From: Pleodorina starrii
Lineage: Eukaryota; Chlorophyta; Chlorophyceae; Chlamydomonadales; Volvocaceae
Length of the DNA: 64,000 bases
Direction: 5' to 3'
Assembly: GCA_030267565.1 (NCBI GenBank)
Contig: BRXU01000004.1
Location: 5,338,501-5,402,500 of the forward strand
Shown here: positions 1 to 10,833 of the stretch, piece by piece
Position numbering within the stretch: position 1 is the stretch's first letter
Layout: each line of letters starts with the position of its first letter
Program-made: the position numbers and the translations under genes
Notes under the pieces: model-generated
What the model saw: the letters and a program-made list of their open reading frames with translations, nothing else
Told to the model about the DNA's origin: nothing
The model's database searches: none

Positions 1-371
1 GCACCACCCTGGTGCAGCAGGCGACGCGCCACCCGCTGTCCATCCCCTCGGCCTTCGCTCTGGTGGTGCTGCTGACGGCGGTGCACCGACAGGTCCAGCC
101 GCGCATGAAGACGCGGGGGCTGCTGATGAGCGCGCGGGCGCACAGGTGGCTGGGGCGCGCGGCGATGGTGGGTTTCGTGTGGGCGGTGGCGGCGGAGGCG
201 GCGGACCCGGCGCACCGGCCGGCGCTGCAGCAGCTGCGGGAGTGGGCGATGGGCATTGGCGGGGGCGCGGTGATGGGGCCTGCGGCGATGGGGCACGCGG
301 TGAAGGGCGCGGCGGGGCACGGCGGGGCCGATGAGGCGGGTCCGCTGGACGTCCTGTGGATGTGGTGGTAG
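1..371 (+). CDS. C-terminal exon of a possible chlorophyll a/b-binding-like (LHC/ELIP-type) protein
   Basis: The frame is open from the window edge to a TAG at 369-371, so the 5' part lies outside the window. The exon may start at base 1 or after a CAG near 17. Two hydrophobic stretches are visible: one around FALVVLLTAV, and one with the motif GRAAMVGFVWAVAAE. The second resembles the third transmembrane helix of light-harvesting and early-light-induced proteins (an x-x-GRxAMxGF pattern followed by a small-residue helix). The tail is Gly/Ala/Met-rich with no recognisable domain. If the match holds, the product is a thylakoid membrane protein. The resemblance rests on one short motif, so another small membrane protein is possible. 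The frame itself is more certain than the family. Confidence 0.4.
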   Translation, partial: TTLVQQATRHPLSIPSAFALVVLLTAVHRQVQPRMKTRGLLMSARAHRWLGRAAMVGFVWAVAAEAADPAHRPALQQLREWAMGIGGGAVMGPAAMGHAVKGAAGHGGADEAGPLDVLWMWW

Positions 372-2520
372 TGAAATTGGCGAGGAGGGTTAGGGGGAGG
401 TGAGAGGGAGGGTTAGGGGGAGGTGAGAGGTGGACTTGCAGCTTGTGGGTGTGGGTGTGATGTCTACGTTTGGTTTGGGCACGTGGGTTTCGGGCATGTG
501 GATTTGGGATGAAGAGGGCTGTAACGTTGGCTGGGGCATGTGGGTCCAACGAGCGCCCGCCAACTGACGCAGGGTTTTGTGCGGCTTTGTGAAGAGAGCC
601 CAGGTGACTCGCAGACATGACGGACTCCAGTATCTTGAATGTCATGTTTTTGTGTTCGTGTGCGAGGAGTTTGGCAACGTCGTTCGGACAGCCCGCCCGA
701 ATGTGGCACTTGCGTCCACCTAAATGTGTACACCGCATTGAGTTAACAGTAGCTAGTGCTAGATGACGGAGGTAGTTAGAACCTCACCGAGGGTGTTGAG
801 CGGCCCTGCGGAGGGCGGGCGGCACTGCGAGCGCAGTGGAGGCGCGCCGAAATGCGAAAGGCATGCCGTAACTCCGAGATGCTTTGGTTTTTGCAGGAAG
901 GTACTTGTGTGCATTGTAAAAGGTTCGGATCCGTAGAAGTGCGCCAACGCGGTCCAAGATCACTAGATCGGTCGGGCTTCGATTTCGTTGAACCTAACTG
1001 CACATCGCACGTGCCGCACAGGCCACGGCAAAATGAGCCTGGTGCTCCCGCCATTCCTGCCGAGTTGCAAACTTGTCATCAGTTAGCTGCAAACACCAAT
1101 TGATTATAGAAAAGCTTTGGACTGCGCACTAATCGAGTCAAGGTTGTTAATCTGCTAACCTTACCGGGTTATCATAAGGACTAAGACGCATGCAAGTATT
1201 ACTGAATAGTTACTAGGACGTAGAGATTTATTGGATGAAGAATAGCACGATGCAACACAACGTTTTACTTGTGTTAAAGTGACCTTATTGGACCGAAGAC
1301 TACCCGTTTAACATAACCAGCGCTTCATTGACGCAATAACATATTAATGGAGCTTGCTAATGGCCCAGAAGGGCTGGAGGCAGCAGCAGCAACTGGTGGC
1401 AGGACGAGTGGGGAGGTGGGGCATTTCAGATACGCGGACGTCCTGCTTGCGAAATTGCTGTGGCGGGTAGCCTGAAGGTGCTAGGTGTACCTCTGCGTAG
1501 GAAACGCCTCCAAGGTTTTCACCATTGCTCGCCGATGTGGCAGCACGGACAGCTGGCAGGAGTCCGCCCATTGCTATTAAACAAGGCAGCTTGCAGAATT
1601 CGAATTTCGATCTTGGTCACGACCTCGAGGAACTGGACGCCAACGTATTGGCAGAGATGCTGCTCAAGTAAGGTCGCGCCCAATGCACGCGACTAAATGG
1701 GATGCGCGCAACTTACGACCTAACAGAACCGCTTTCCGAGAGGACGCTTTCGCCAAGGGCGGGATGGTCTTCACCGGGCTCTGCGCCCCAGGGGTCTCAC
1801 CCGCGGTTGTCCCGGGGTACCGGAGGGTTACATCCTTAAAAACTCCAGCTGCTTCACCGCACATTGTTCATGTTGTGTATGTACGCCGCATCTGCTGCAG
1901 GTTTTAGGGCTCGTGGTTGTATCTGAAAACCAACCCATCCCACGCATGTCGCCCAGCAAGGGCCTAAAGGGGCCTGCGGCCAAATCTGTCCCGCGCTTGG
2001 CCGCGACCCGCGTTGCCGCCACCATTGCCTCGTTACACAAACCCCCGACCCACATCCTGTAGAGCGAGCCCCAAGTTCACCGCGCCGTTTGCCATTAGCC
2101 AAATAACACGCAACGTGAGCGTTGGTCGTGCTGCACGGCGGGAAATGGATGTGGCGTCGCATGGTGGCCTCAGCGAGAGTTACGCATCCGGTAGGTCCCG
2201 CCGTCTACCCTCGTGCATGGTGAGGGCCAACGAACTGAGGGGCGAGGGCGTGTTGTCAAGGGCCATAAGCAGTGGAGCGGGGGCATGCTGGGCGGTGCTG
2301 GGAACGTCCCGGGAAAGCGCGGGTCTTGCCTGAGGAGTCTGCGTTTGTGTGATGGGTCGGTCAGCGGGAGGCAGTTCTGCACTTGCGGCACGCTGCCGCT
2401 GACAGCGACTCCGGCATCAGTGGCGCCACGAAACCCCTCCATCTGCCAACTTCACATTGCACATATACGAATGTGCTCCCTCCGCCCTGCCTCACCCAAC
2501 CAACCCCCTAACTACCGCAG
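372..2520. other. Intergenic region with unresolved upstream exon(s)
   Basis: No supported gene was found here apart from the short repeat at 380-432. Open frames are short and have no family resemblance. About 1090-1360 is more AT-rich than its surroundings. The 5' exon or exons and promoter of the BAR/PH-like gene that follows should lie in the right part, but I could not place the start codon. Confidence 0.5.
380..432. repeat. Two-copy tandem repeat, period 23 bp
   Basis: Two near-identical copies of a G-rich unit containing GGGTTAGGGGG lie just downstream of the stop at 371; the TTAGGGGG cores are at 390-397 and 413-420. They probably fall in the 3' UTR of the edge gene. Confidence 0.7.
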
Positions 2521-5500
2521 CCGCCGCAGCTATCGTTGCCGCCGGGGCCACCTCGGAAGACGGACAAAGCCTCGGCGGACGCTCCAGCGGCGGCGGCGCG
2601 TCCGCCGTCGGCTTGCCCAACGGCCATGGCCACAGCAACGGTCAGGTTTTAGGCAGCGGCCCCTCGGGTCCGTTGCTGCTGCCGCCCGGCCTCAGCATGT
2701 CCAGCCAGCTGCTCGCATCGGTGTCGTCCATTGGAACCTTCGATGCGGAGATCGCGCGTCAGCGGGCGGCGCTAGCGGCCATTGAGGACGATGTGGAGGA
2801 GGAGAGCCGGGTCAACCGGGAGCTTGCGGGCCGCGTCACGGAGCGGCTGGAGAACAGCTGCAGGTCGGTCGGGGGACAGAAGGGCTGCAGGCCTGCGCCC
2901 GCGCCGGGGCCGGGACGGCGGGAGCCGAGCGCTTTGGGGGGGGGATTAAGAAGAGCGCGCTGCTTTGGCGGAGGCTGTGGAGGTGTGGCGGGCCGTGGTA
3001 GCCCTTTCTAAAGATGATACCGCAGCGGAAGCGACATTAGCAAACGGACCCAGCAGTACTTTCCAACATACCTGGTAAGGAGCGGTGCGTGCCATGGCGG
3101 TCGTGGGAAATGCAAATCCAGCCCTGCGACAGGCAGCGAGGCGTCCGCCGGGCGTTGATGCTGCTCGGCGCCCGCTTAGCGGTGAGGCCACCCTCGGGGC
3201 GGATCGGGTCGTTGGCGGCAGGTGCTCACGCCACGGCTGCCCCAACACAATGCCAAGCTTGTCGTGTCCGTCCCGACCGCCCTCTGGGGGCTTCGTGCAG
3301 GATCTTGGAGGGCCTGGCGGCGCTGCTGACGGCGCTGGGCCAGGCGGAGGCGGCGTATGCGACCGCTATGGCGGCCGCCTCGCGCGTGCGGCTGCTGGGG
3401 CTGGAGGCGGACGACGGGGAGCTGCGGGCCGCCGGGGAGGCGCTCATGAGGGTGCCCTCGGTGGTGGACCAGGCACACAGGTGCGGACGCGGACGCGGCT
3501 GCGGGGGCGGGGGGCGGAGGAGGCGGGGGCGAACCGGGGGAGCGGAGCAATCGAAGGTTACCAAACAGACCTGCAACCTGATCGTTGATTGAGTGACCGT
3601 GGCCACGTCGCCGGGGCTGAGGCTGGCACTGGGGCTGGGTCTGGGGATGGCACTGGGGCTGGGTCTGGGGATGGCACTGGGGCTGGGTCTGCGGGTGCAA
3701 AGGCTGAATAGAGCAGCCGGGCACATACGGTAGTGGAGGCAGCGTGGAGAAAGGACGACAGTGCCGCAAACAAACGCGCCTTGACGGACTCGTCTAAATG
3801 GGAGGGTGCCAAGGCGGCGGCGGCGGCCAATCGCTACAAACCCAGCGGTCCCCTTCCCCGCAACCCGACTGCGCCCGATGTACTTTACTGGACAAGCAGC
3901 GGTCAGTTGCGGGACCCTGGCGTCCCCGCTGCCGCAACCCACTTCCGCTTGTGTGACCTCCACCTCACCACTTACCTCCAACCGCACACGATGCTGACCG
4001 GTAACCCAGCTCAGCATGAGCACCGCCCCTCTTCCTTCGCTGTATCGCCCATGACTCGCTGCTAACCACCAGGCCCCTGCACGCGACGCTCACGGGCATG
4101 GCCAAGGACGTGACAGCGCTGCTGAGCTGCTACCGTGCTGCCGCGCGTGAGGTGTCGACCGAGGCGGCCACGGCGCATCGGAACATTGACGCGGCGCGGC
4201 GGCAGCTGGCGGGCGCGCTGGGCGACCACGTGACTGCCTGTCGGGCCTTTGAGGCGGTGCTGGCGGAGCGGCAGCGACGGCAGCCGACCCGTGGGCCGGA
4301 GGAGGACCCATGGGCCACGGAGCGGCGGCTGGTTCAGGAGCAGCAGTCGCTGCAGCGGTGGCAGGACCGCGAGCGGGCGCTGCTCAAGACGGGATTCCAG
4401 CGGGTCACAGAGCTGGAGCAGCAGCGACTGGAGCTGTCGAAGCAGGTGAAGGGGAGGAGCTGGTCGCTTGAATCTGGTTGGGTTTTGTTGGTTCGACGGT
4501 CTATGCGGTGTTTAGAGGATGGGGAGGGGCTGGGAGGGATTGGATGCAGGAAGCAAAGCGTCGGGTAAGGAGGCCGACGAAGCCAAACTGCGGGGAGGGG
4601 CTGGGTGGGCTGCGGGGAGGGCTGGGAGGTGGGGCAGGTGGGCTGTGGTGAGGCGGTGGGTGGCTCGGTCTCGGGCGTTGCGCTAGTATGCATGGCAGCA
4701 TGGGGCGGGCCAGGTTGCTGTGATAAGCTATCGGTGGTGCGCGCTTTCCTCATACGGCATCTGTCTTAGTGGACCGATGTCCGGGGGCCTGCGAGTGGGA
4801 TCAGGTACGCAAGCGTCAGCATTGTCAAACCAACACCTGCAAGTGCAGCGCCTGCGTGTGGGTCGTATCGTGCGCCCTGCGTCCTGTGCATCGAGCGATA
4901 AGCATACATACCCGGCTGCGTCGTTGCCCCTCTTTACCTGACCCTAAATCTTTCAGTGCTTCAGATATTGAATGCTCATAAACTGCCGCTTCGCTTGGGG
5001 CACCTCCTCGCTGCGACCCGCACATGCAGGCCATGACGGTGGCTGTGGACAGCTACCGGGCCGCGCTGCTGCCGCTGCAGACGGATCTCGAATCCATGAC
5101 GGTGAGCAGCGAGCAGCAAGGCGGGGCGACGCAGTATGCGTGTGGTACCGTTGCGCCTGAAGATGCGCTACAGGCCGTGACACGGGCCAGGACCCCGTGC
5201 TGCCCGTAACTCGTCCAGCTGCTGCCAGAGAGATGTGGGAGTCTGGGCCCGGCGCTCCTTCCGAGACGGAGATACAGTACAGTACAGCTGCCGCCACTGT
5301 CGAGGGCCGTTGGAGGCGGCTCGCGCTGGCTCTCGGCTGCGGAGTGGCAGCGTACCGTACCTGCCAGCCGCCCCCCAGCCTCCTTTGTCTTACGATCCGG
5401 AAATTTAAAAACCACAAACCACAAAGATGCGACCCCCGCCTCTGCCCTCTGCGTGCACTCCACCCGCGCCTCGCGGCCCTCCTTAATCCGTCCACTGCAC

Positions 5501-6954
5501 CACGGGGCCACCGCTCCCGCAGGCGGTGCTGCGCGCCATCCAGCCTGAGGTCAAGCTGAGCATGTTGCGCGACGTGGCCGCCACCGCCACGCGCACCGCA
5601 GAGGGGCTGGCGGCGCGCCAGACGGAGTGCCTGCACAGCGTCTGCCACGAGCTGTTTTGCTCGCCGGAGATTGTACGGCAGGGCGACCTGCAGGTCCTGG
5701 AGCCGGCCACTGAGAGGTGGCGGAAGTGCCACTTTGTGCTAACGAGAGCAGGTGAGCGAACGGCTTAAGCGGGGGGCGGGGCGGGAATAGGGCACGAGAG
5801 GTGAGACCGCAGCGGTGGAACGGAGGCGACGTCGGCCAGCGGACCCAGCAACATTTGCGGAGGAGTGGCAGCGGCTGGCGGTCGCGTTGTTCAGAAATGG
5901 AGTGCAGGTTGCGGCGCAGCTGGGTTCTGACTGGCCCTGTCCACCGCATCCGGGATTGCGCGGCTCGCGTTTCGAAGAGCAAGGTACCACTCGGCGCGTT
6001 GGATAGAGGACGGTAGATTACTCGTTCCTCAAAAACCAGCCGCCCGGATGCCTGCGCGCTCACGCGCATCCGCGCGCTGCGCCGCACACCGCTTGCTGCC
6101 GTCCAGGCTACCTGCACTGGTTCACACGCGCCGAGGAGGTGCGGCCGCTGGACTCGCTGGCGCTGGGCCGCTCCACTTTCGAGGCTGGCACGGTGGGGAC
6201 ACGGGCGGGGAACGTGGGCTCGCGGGCTTGCGGGATTGGCCGGGCTGTCCTGCCGCCGCCTTGGCCCGACCGGAGGGCTGAGAATGCGGCGGACGTGGTC
6301 GGGCTACATGACCTGCCGGCGTTGCACCTGGCATGCGCAATTGCCCGTGGTTCCTGCATGGAATCTGCAGTGGGGTCGTCGTTTTTTCCGGTGTTGGTAT
6401 CTTCTCGGTGCTCCTCTTCCTGCCGTGATCATCGGCGGTCGCGGCACGGTGACGGGTCGCCCTGCGATGCCTCGGTTGGCGCCCCAGGCCCCCCGGTTCA
6501 ACATCCTGGAGGTGCCAAAGGGCACGAGCTGGCTAGGGGGGATACGCGGGCGGCGGCTGATGTTCCAGGTGTGTTGCGGGCGGGGTCGGTCGCTGTGGTG
6601 GGCGGCCTTGTGGTTGTTGGGATCACGCCTGGTCCGGGGAGGGCCATGAGCGGGTCGATGGCGCTCGCACGGCCATCGTCGGCCGGCATCAAAAGTACTC
6701 TCGGAGTTCAGGCCCTTGCGCTAGAGTTACGTCCATAACCTGCTGCTCTGGTCTTTCTGCTTGCTTGGTGGACATTGTTCCGCCTCTTGTGAGTAGCGGT
6801 AATCGTACCTTCGCTGCGCCGCGCCGTTCCTCGACCGCGCACCCATCAGGCCGCCAGCGTCGAGGAGTGCTGCGAGTGGGCAATCGCCATTCGAGAGGCG
6901 ATTGCGGTGGCTGCGGGCAAGCAGCTGGCGTTTGAGGAGGAGGGCGCCGCGTGA
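2521..6954 (+). CDS. BAR-like coiled-coil plus PH-domain protein (5' end unresolved)
   Basis: Eight exons fit one continuous frame: 2521-2863, 3301-3480, 4073-4445, 5030-5101, 5523-5751, 6107-6192, 6488-6568 and 6850-6954 (TGA). Together they encode about 489 residues. After a Gly/Ser/Ala-rich N-terminus come long charged amphipathic helices, for example around FDAEIARQRAALAAIEDD and ERALLKTGFQRVTELEQQRL, consistent with a BAR/AH-type membrane-binding dimer. The last four exons form a PH domain: it opens with RWRKCHFVLTRAGYLHWF, has strands FNILEVPKG and RRLMFQA, and ends with the helix ECCEWAIAIREAI that carries the invariant PH tryptophan. A BAR+PH layout suggests a role in membrane curvature or trafficking at phosphoinositide membranes. 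The first exon was not found. The ORF that extends upstream begins with TTG and is not a credible start. The PH call is firm, the BAR call is inference. Confidence 0.72.
3625..3692. repeat. Intronic tandem repeat, 24 bp x 2.8
   Basis: A Gly/Leu-like GGCACTGGGGCTGGGTCTGG unit repeats almost perfectly inside the second intron of the BAR/PH-like gene. It is non-coding in the model. Confidence 0.8.
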
Positions 6955-8616
6955 GGCGATGCGGCGCGAGCCGTGCGCCGTGCTCCCGTGCGTGCATTCT
7001 CAACGGACATGACGGGCCGTTTGCATTCGGCCTTCCTCGTTGCTTGTTTTGTGCAGGCAATCGTGGGCGATGGGGGCGGCTTTTGCATTTTGCGGGTGGC
7101 AGCGCATCGGAGCAAAGGATGTCCTCACGGCGTGACCCAGGAAGCAATACGTGTACGGTAGTGTGCGATCAATGGAAGAAAGACCGCGGAAAGAACCCAG
7201 AGACTTCCAGAGCTTAGGCAACGGGGCATTAAACTGCTCATGAGTTTAGCCAGCCGGTTTAGGAGGGCGTTGTATTTTTTGATGAACTGCGTTTGCGCGT
7301 TGGAGGGAGGCCACCCTGTAGGTGGTGTCTTGCGGCGTTGAAAGGCAGGCAAGCTGCTGGACTGCGGGACTCTTGTCAAGTGAGCGGAATGGTTTGCATG
7401 TGCGGGTTACCGGAGGCGCGCTTACGCAGCTTCCTGCCGTCCCTGCCGAACGCAACGGCTCGGACAGGCTTTCGTAGGAGCCGATCGGCATGCCCAGTCT
7501 GCATCCGATTGGCTGGTAGCCGACCAGCCAACCTGACGGGCGCTGGAAATGTCCCATGGACGAAATGAGGTCAGTCGGCACATTCCTATTCATTAGTCGT
7601 TTTAGCTTTGTTCCGACAGAGACTTCGTACATGCGCAACACATGCGTTGACGTATTTAGACGACAGTGCACTGCCATCTGTGGAGCCTCTGCGGTGAGGA
7701 GTAGAATACTGTACTGAGGGCCAGAGAGGCCGCTTTCGCGGCTGACCCATATCGTTTTTTCGCGTTGATGCTGAAGGGTTGTCGAGACGAAGTACGTGGC
7801 ATGGACTGGGCTGTCGAGAGCGTCTTGCATCGGTCCGGTGGACTGCAAACACACACACACACACACACACCGTGACGTTGTTTTGACGCGTTGGTTGAGG
7901 CGTTGCATTCCGGTTCCGCCCCGGCAACTCAGTGTGAGTTTTGAGATGCCGCAACTAAGGCCGCCTGCAATGCACGCCCTCCTGCTCTCTTGCTTGCCTC
8001 ACTCGCCCTGCATGCCAAGGCCACCAACGCCGAGCGCAAAGCTCTGCGGAGCAACCGTCACGCACTACCCTCCGCTGCCGCCCACCGCTGCTGCAAAAAC
8101 AACGAAGAACGAACCCAACAGGAACACCCGGGTGCTGCTCACGCGTCAGTTCATTACGTCGGCTCATGCAAAACATGTGCGAACGAAAATATACCAACAA
8201 CAAACCAATCCGCCAACATTGGATAACTCACTGCCTGAACACTGCCTGAAGTTGGCCTTAAAGCGTGGCTGTTCCGGGTCGAATCTCCGGTCGTTTGGGC
8301 CCACCCTCCACGGTTTGGGCTTCGGCCGCAACAGCGTCAGTTGCGGTATGCACTGACGGTTCTTTGGGTCCGCTGTAAAACGTTTTATTCGCACCGACCG
8401 AGTCTACCAATCAACCCTTGCGCAGCTGCTCATATTGCACAGCGGCCCTCACTGGTCCATAGACAACGGCGCCATGGCCTGTAGGACGCTCTTCACGACA
8501 CCGCTTACCGACGCACCATTCCAATTTCCAAACCAGACCCCCTCTAACCCCCAGCGTGGGACTCCATCAAGCATCACCGCCGGGATCTGCGCCCGTCGCC
8601 GCTTCTGCTGCCGCCA
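6955..8616. other. Convergent intergenic region with an (AC)n microsatellite
   Basis: This lies between the 3' ends of the BAR/PH-like gene (+) and the GH16 gene (-). No coding sequence was supported. An (AC)12 tract sits at 7848-7871; the apparent Cys-Val ORFs on the minus strand are only this repeat. Confidence 0.7.
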
Positions 8617-10833
8617 CTAAATTGGCACCTCCTTATACACGCGCACCCAGTCGACAAGGTAGCGGTACGGCGCCCTGCGTGTATCCGTGACCACGTGTCC
8701 GCCCGTGGTCTCCGCGGGGTACCTTCCCCCCACCGCCAAATTGAGCAGCATGTAGAAGGGGCGGTTGAAGGGCGCCAGGGGGTCGTCCGCCTTGTCCACT
8801 GCGGCCGTGTACCAGGTGCTCGAGGGAATCGACTGGACCAGCGTATCGTTGACGTAAAAGGAAATGCCGGAGGAGCCCATGACAACAGAGACCCGGTTCC
8901 AGTAGGCCGTGAAGCTGCTGGCGTTGAAGACTCCTGCTTGGGGAGAGGGCCCGGGCCCCGGGGCAGACAGGCGTAACCGGCGTTGGCGTGTATTTTTGTT
9001 GTAGTGGGTTGCGTGTGTGGGTTGCGTGTCCTGGCTTCGGGTGTGGACTGTGGAGGGGCCAGCCGGGGCAGGCGATTCATTCCCGGGGTCCACCGTAAAC
9101 TGTACACCGAACTATACCCCGGTCTGTGCCGCCGGCTCACCTGCGGTATCCCTGCAGCCCTCCCAGGATGCCGCCTTGCGGCCGCCGTAGTGGATGGTGG
9201 ACTGGAAGAGGCCGTCCCGGTTACGCGCCTCCAGAATGTCCACCTCGCCAGAGGTACACCAGCCGCCAAGGTCGCCACAGCCCACGCAGTCCGTGCGGTA
9301 GGTGTTGGGCAGCAGCCAAAAGGCGGGCCAGGCGCCCAGCTCTGCAGGGCAACACGCACCCTAAAACCCTAAAAAAACCCTAAACCCTAAAGCTCTGCAG
9401 GGCAACACGCACGCAGCAGTGAAGGGACCGGGACGGGACGGGACTCGCACCACCGAATCGTCTTCATCCACTCACAACGCCGTCCATGCATCCATCCATG
9501 CATCCATCCATTCATCCACACATTCATGCATGCGCGCCGTGCGCGATGCCGCGGTTGGCATCTGTCTTCCATCTACTCGGACCGCGCCCAACGCAGTACC
9601 CCCTCGTAATGCACTCCCTCGCAACTGAGCGGAGAGAGCTGGACGAATGCGCGGACGCGCGCTCACATACTGGTACCTGGGCGCGAATGTGCGGTGCCTG
9701 GGTACGAGGATGCGCGCAGGTGCACGCGTTACTTACCCCTGGGTACCTTGACTCGCGCCTGGTACTTGATGGAGCTATTTTGCTCGAAGGCGAATGCCAA
9801 TTTCGCGCGGGAGGCGATCCTGCCGCTGCTCCAGTAGCGGGTGCTGCTGGCAGCTCCCGGGTTGGTGCAGCTCATGCCGTCCTCATGGAAGGTCGCGTCG
9901 ATGGACAGGACGCCCAAGGCGCCCCCTGCCTGCTGAAGCACCCGCACATTGCGAGAGGCGTTGGTGTAGCACTGGAGCTCCCCGTTGCCCCATCCTGCAG
10001 GTGTGGTGTGGTTTGTGCGTGGTCGGTTTGGGGGCAGGATCGTTGCTGAAGTGCCGGTACAGCAGGGGTGGCGGAAGGCGCAACGGCAGCGTTTGCCACG
10101 CCCCAATCGGGAGCCCAACGTGTGTGCGATTACATTATCCGCTTCCTTAAGTTGTTTCAGTTACGCGTCAATGCGTTCATGCGACTTAGCTGACCCGCCT
10201 TCGCAGTAGCGCAGGATAATCCGGAGCCCAATGCAATCCGCCTGTCTCGCCAACTACGGATTGCATGGTGTGGGCTGCATGGGCGCTGGTGATGTGATGT
10301 GATGTATGGAGGGGGTGGCGGCCAACGCGAGTGAGGCGCATCTGATGGGGTGGGGAGAACCAGCGCACCCCAACAAGAGGCTAAAGAGGCCGCCGGCGCT
10401 GGTTTAATTCCACACAATATGCACGGTGGTCGCCGGCAGCACTGATGCGTGGCGCACCCACCGGTGAAATCGGGTCCGTATCTGCTTCCATCTCCCTCCT
10501 CTAACGACCAAACGGAGGTCCGCAGGCCGTTTACACAGGAGGCGCCGTTCCAGCAGGGATCAAAATCTTCGGTCCAGATCTGCTGAAAGGTTTTTCCGGT
10601 ACCTGCAAATGCAGCGTTGAGCCGGGCTAGGAGATGTCCACAGTATACCGGTATGCGAATCGCGCGGGCCGAGAGCATGGTTACACGCATAACAGAATGC
10701 GCTGAGGGAGCATCAGCGGGTTTTGCGAGGAGCCGGGCGGCCGGCCGAGACCCGAGCCGCCTGGCGTACCTGCGTCCTGCGCTGCAACGAGCAGCTGCGA
10801 CAGCAGAAAGACGGCGAGTGACCGCATCAGCAT
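8617..10833 (-). CDS. Secreted GH16 beta-glucanase (laminarinase-type)
   Basis: Five minus-strand exons join in one frame: 10833-10770, 10602-10462, 9994-9737, 9341-9141 and 8933-8617 (TAG), encoding 326 aa. The N-terminus MLMRSLAVFLLSQLLVAAQ is a signal peptide. The GH16 fold follows: WTEDFD near the start, GWGNGELQCYTN across the exon 2/3 junction, the substrate-face block AWPAFWLLP, and the catalytic motif GEVDILE (nucleophile E187, D189, acid/base E192). The protein closes with FYMLLNLAVGG and WVRVYKE. The ExDxxE spacing is that of beta-bulge enzymes such as laminarinases and endo-1,3-beta-glucanases, so the likely substrate is a secreted or wall beta-glucan. Exact specificity cannot be read from sequence. 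Extra cysteines at about 173, 176 and 183 may form disulfides. Intron 3 carries a telomeric-repeat insertion next to the exon 4 acceptor. Confidence 0.9.
9338..9412. repeat. 22-bp direct duplication flanking the telomeric insert
   Basis: The sequences at 9338-9359 and 9391-9412 are identical. The right-hand copy is followed by different sequence, so the duplication ends at about 22 bp. The copy nearest exon 4 supplies the splice acceptor used in the GH16 model. The other copy holds the same acceptor, but using it would add an immediate in-frame TAG. Confidence 0.9.
9360..9390. repeat. Interstitial telomeric repeat inside the GH16 intron
   Basis: Four CCCTAAA-type units (CCCTAAAA, CCCTAAAAAAA, CCCTAAA, CCCTAAA) lie in tandem; on the minus strand these are TTTAGGG/TTTTAGGG, the telomere types known from green algae and plants. 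The block is bracketed by a perfect 22-bp duplication (9338-9359 and 9391-9412). Confidence 0.88.
9483..9535. repeat. (CATC)n-like microsatellite
   Basis: Imperfect CATC/CATG tetranucleotide repeats lie within GH16 intron 3. Confidence 0.8.

Noticed and set aside
2457..3011. Start of the BAR/PH-like gene at 2457
   Set aside because: The codon is TTG, and a CAG acceptor at 2518-2520 fits better as an exon start; the true start is unresolved.
7656..7908. Cys-Val repeat ORFs on the minus strand
   Set aside because: These are translations of the (AC)n microsatellite at 7848-7871.
8270..8300. tRNA B-box-like sequence (GGGTCGAATCTCC)
   Set aside because: No matching A box, acceptor stem or cloverleaf could be formed around it.
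6955..8616. Search for RNA genes in intergenic regions
   Set aside because: No tRNA, rRNA or snoRNA pattern was convincing by eye; a covariance-model search would be needed to decide.
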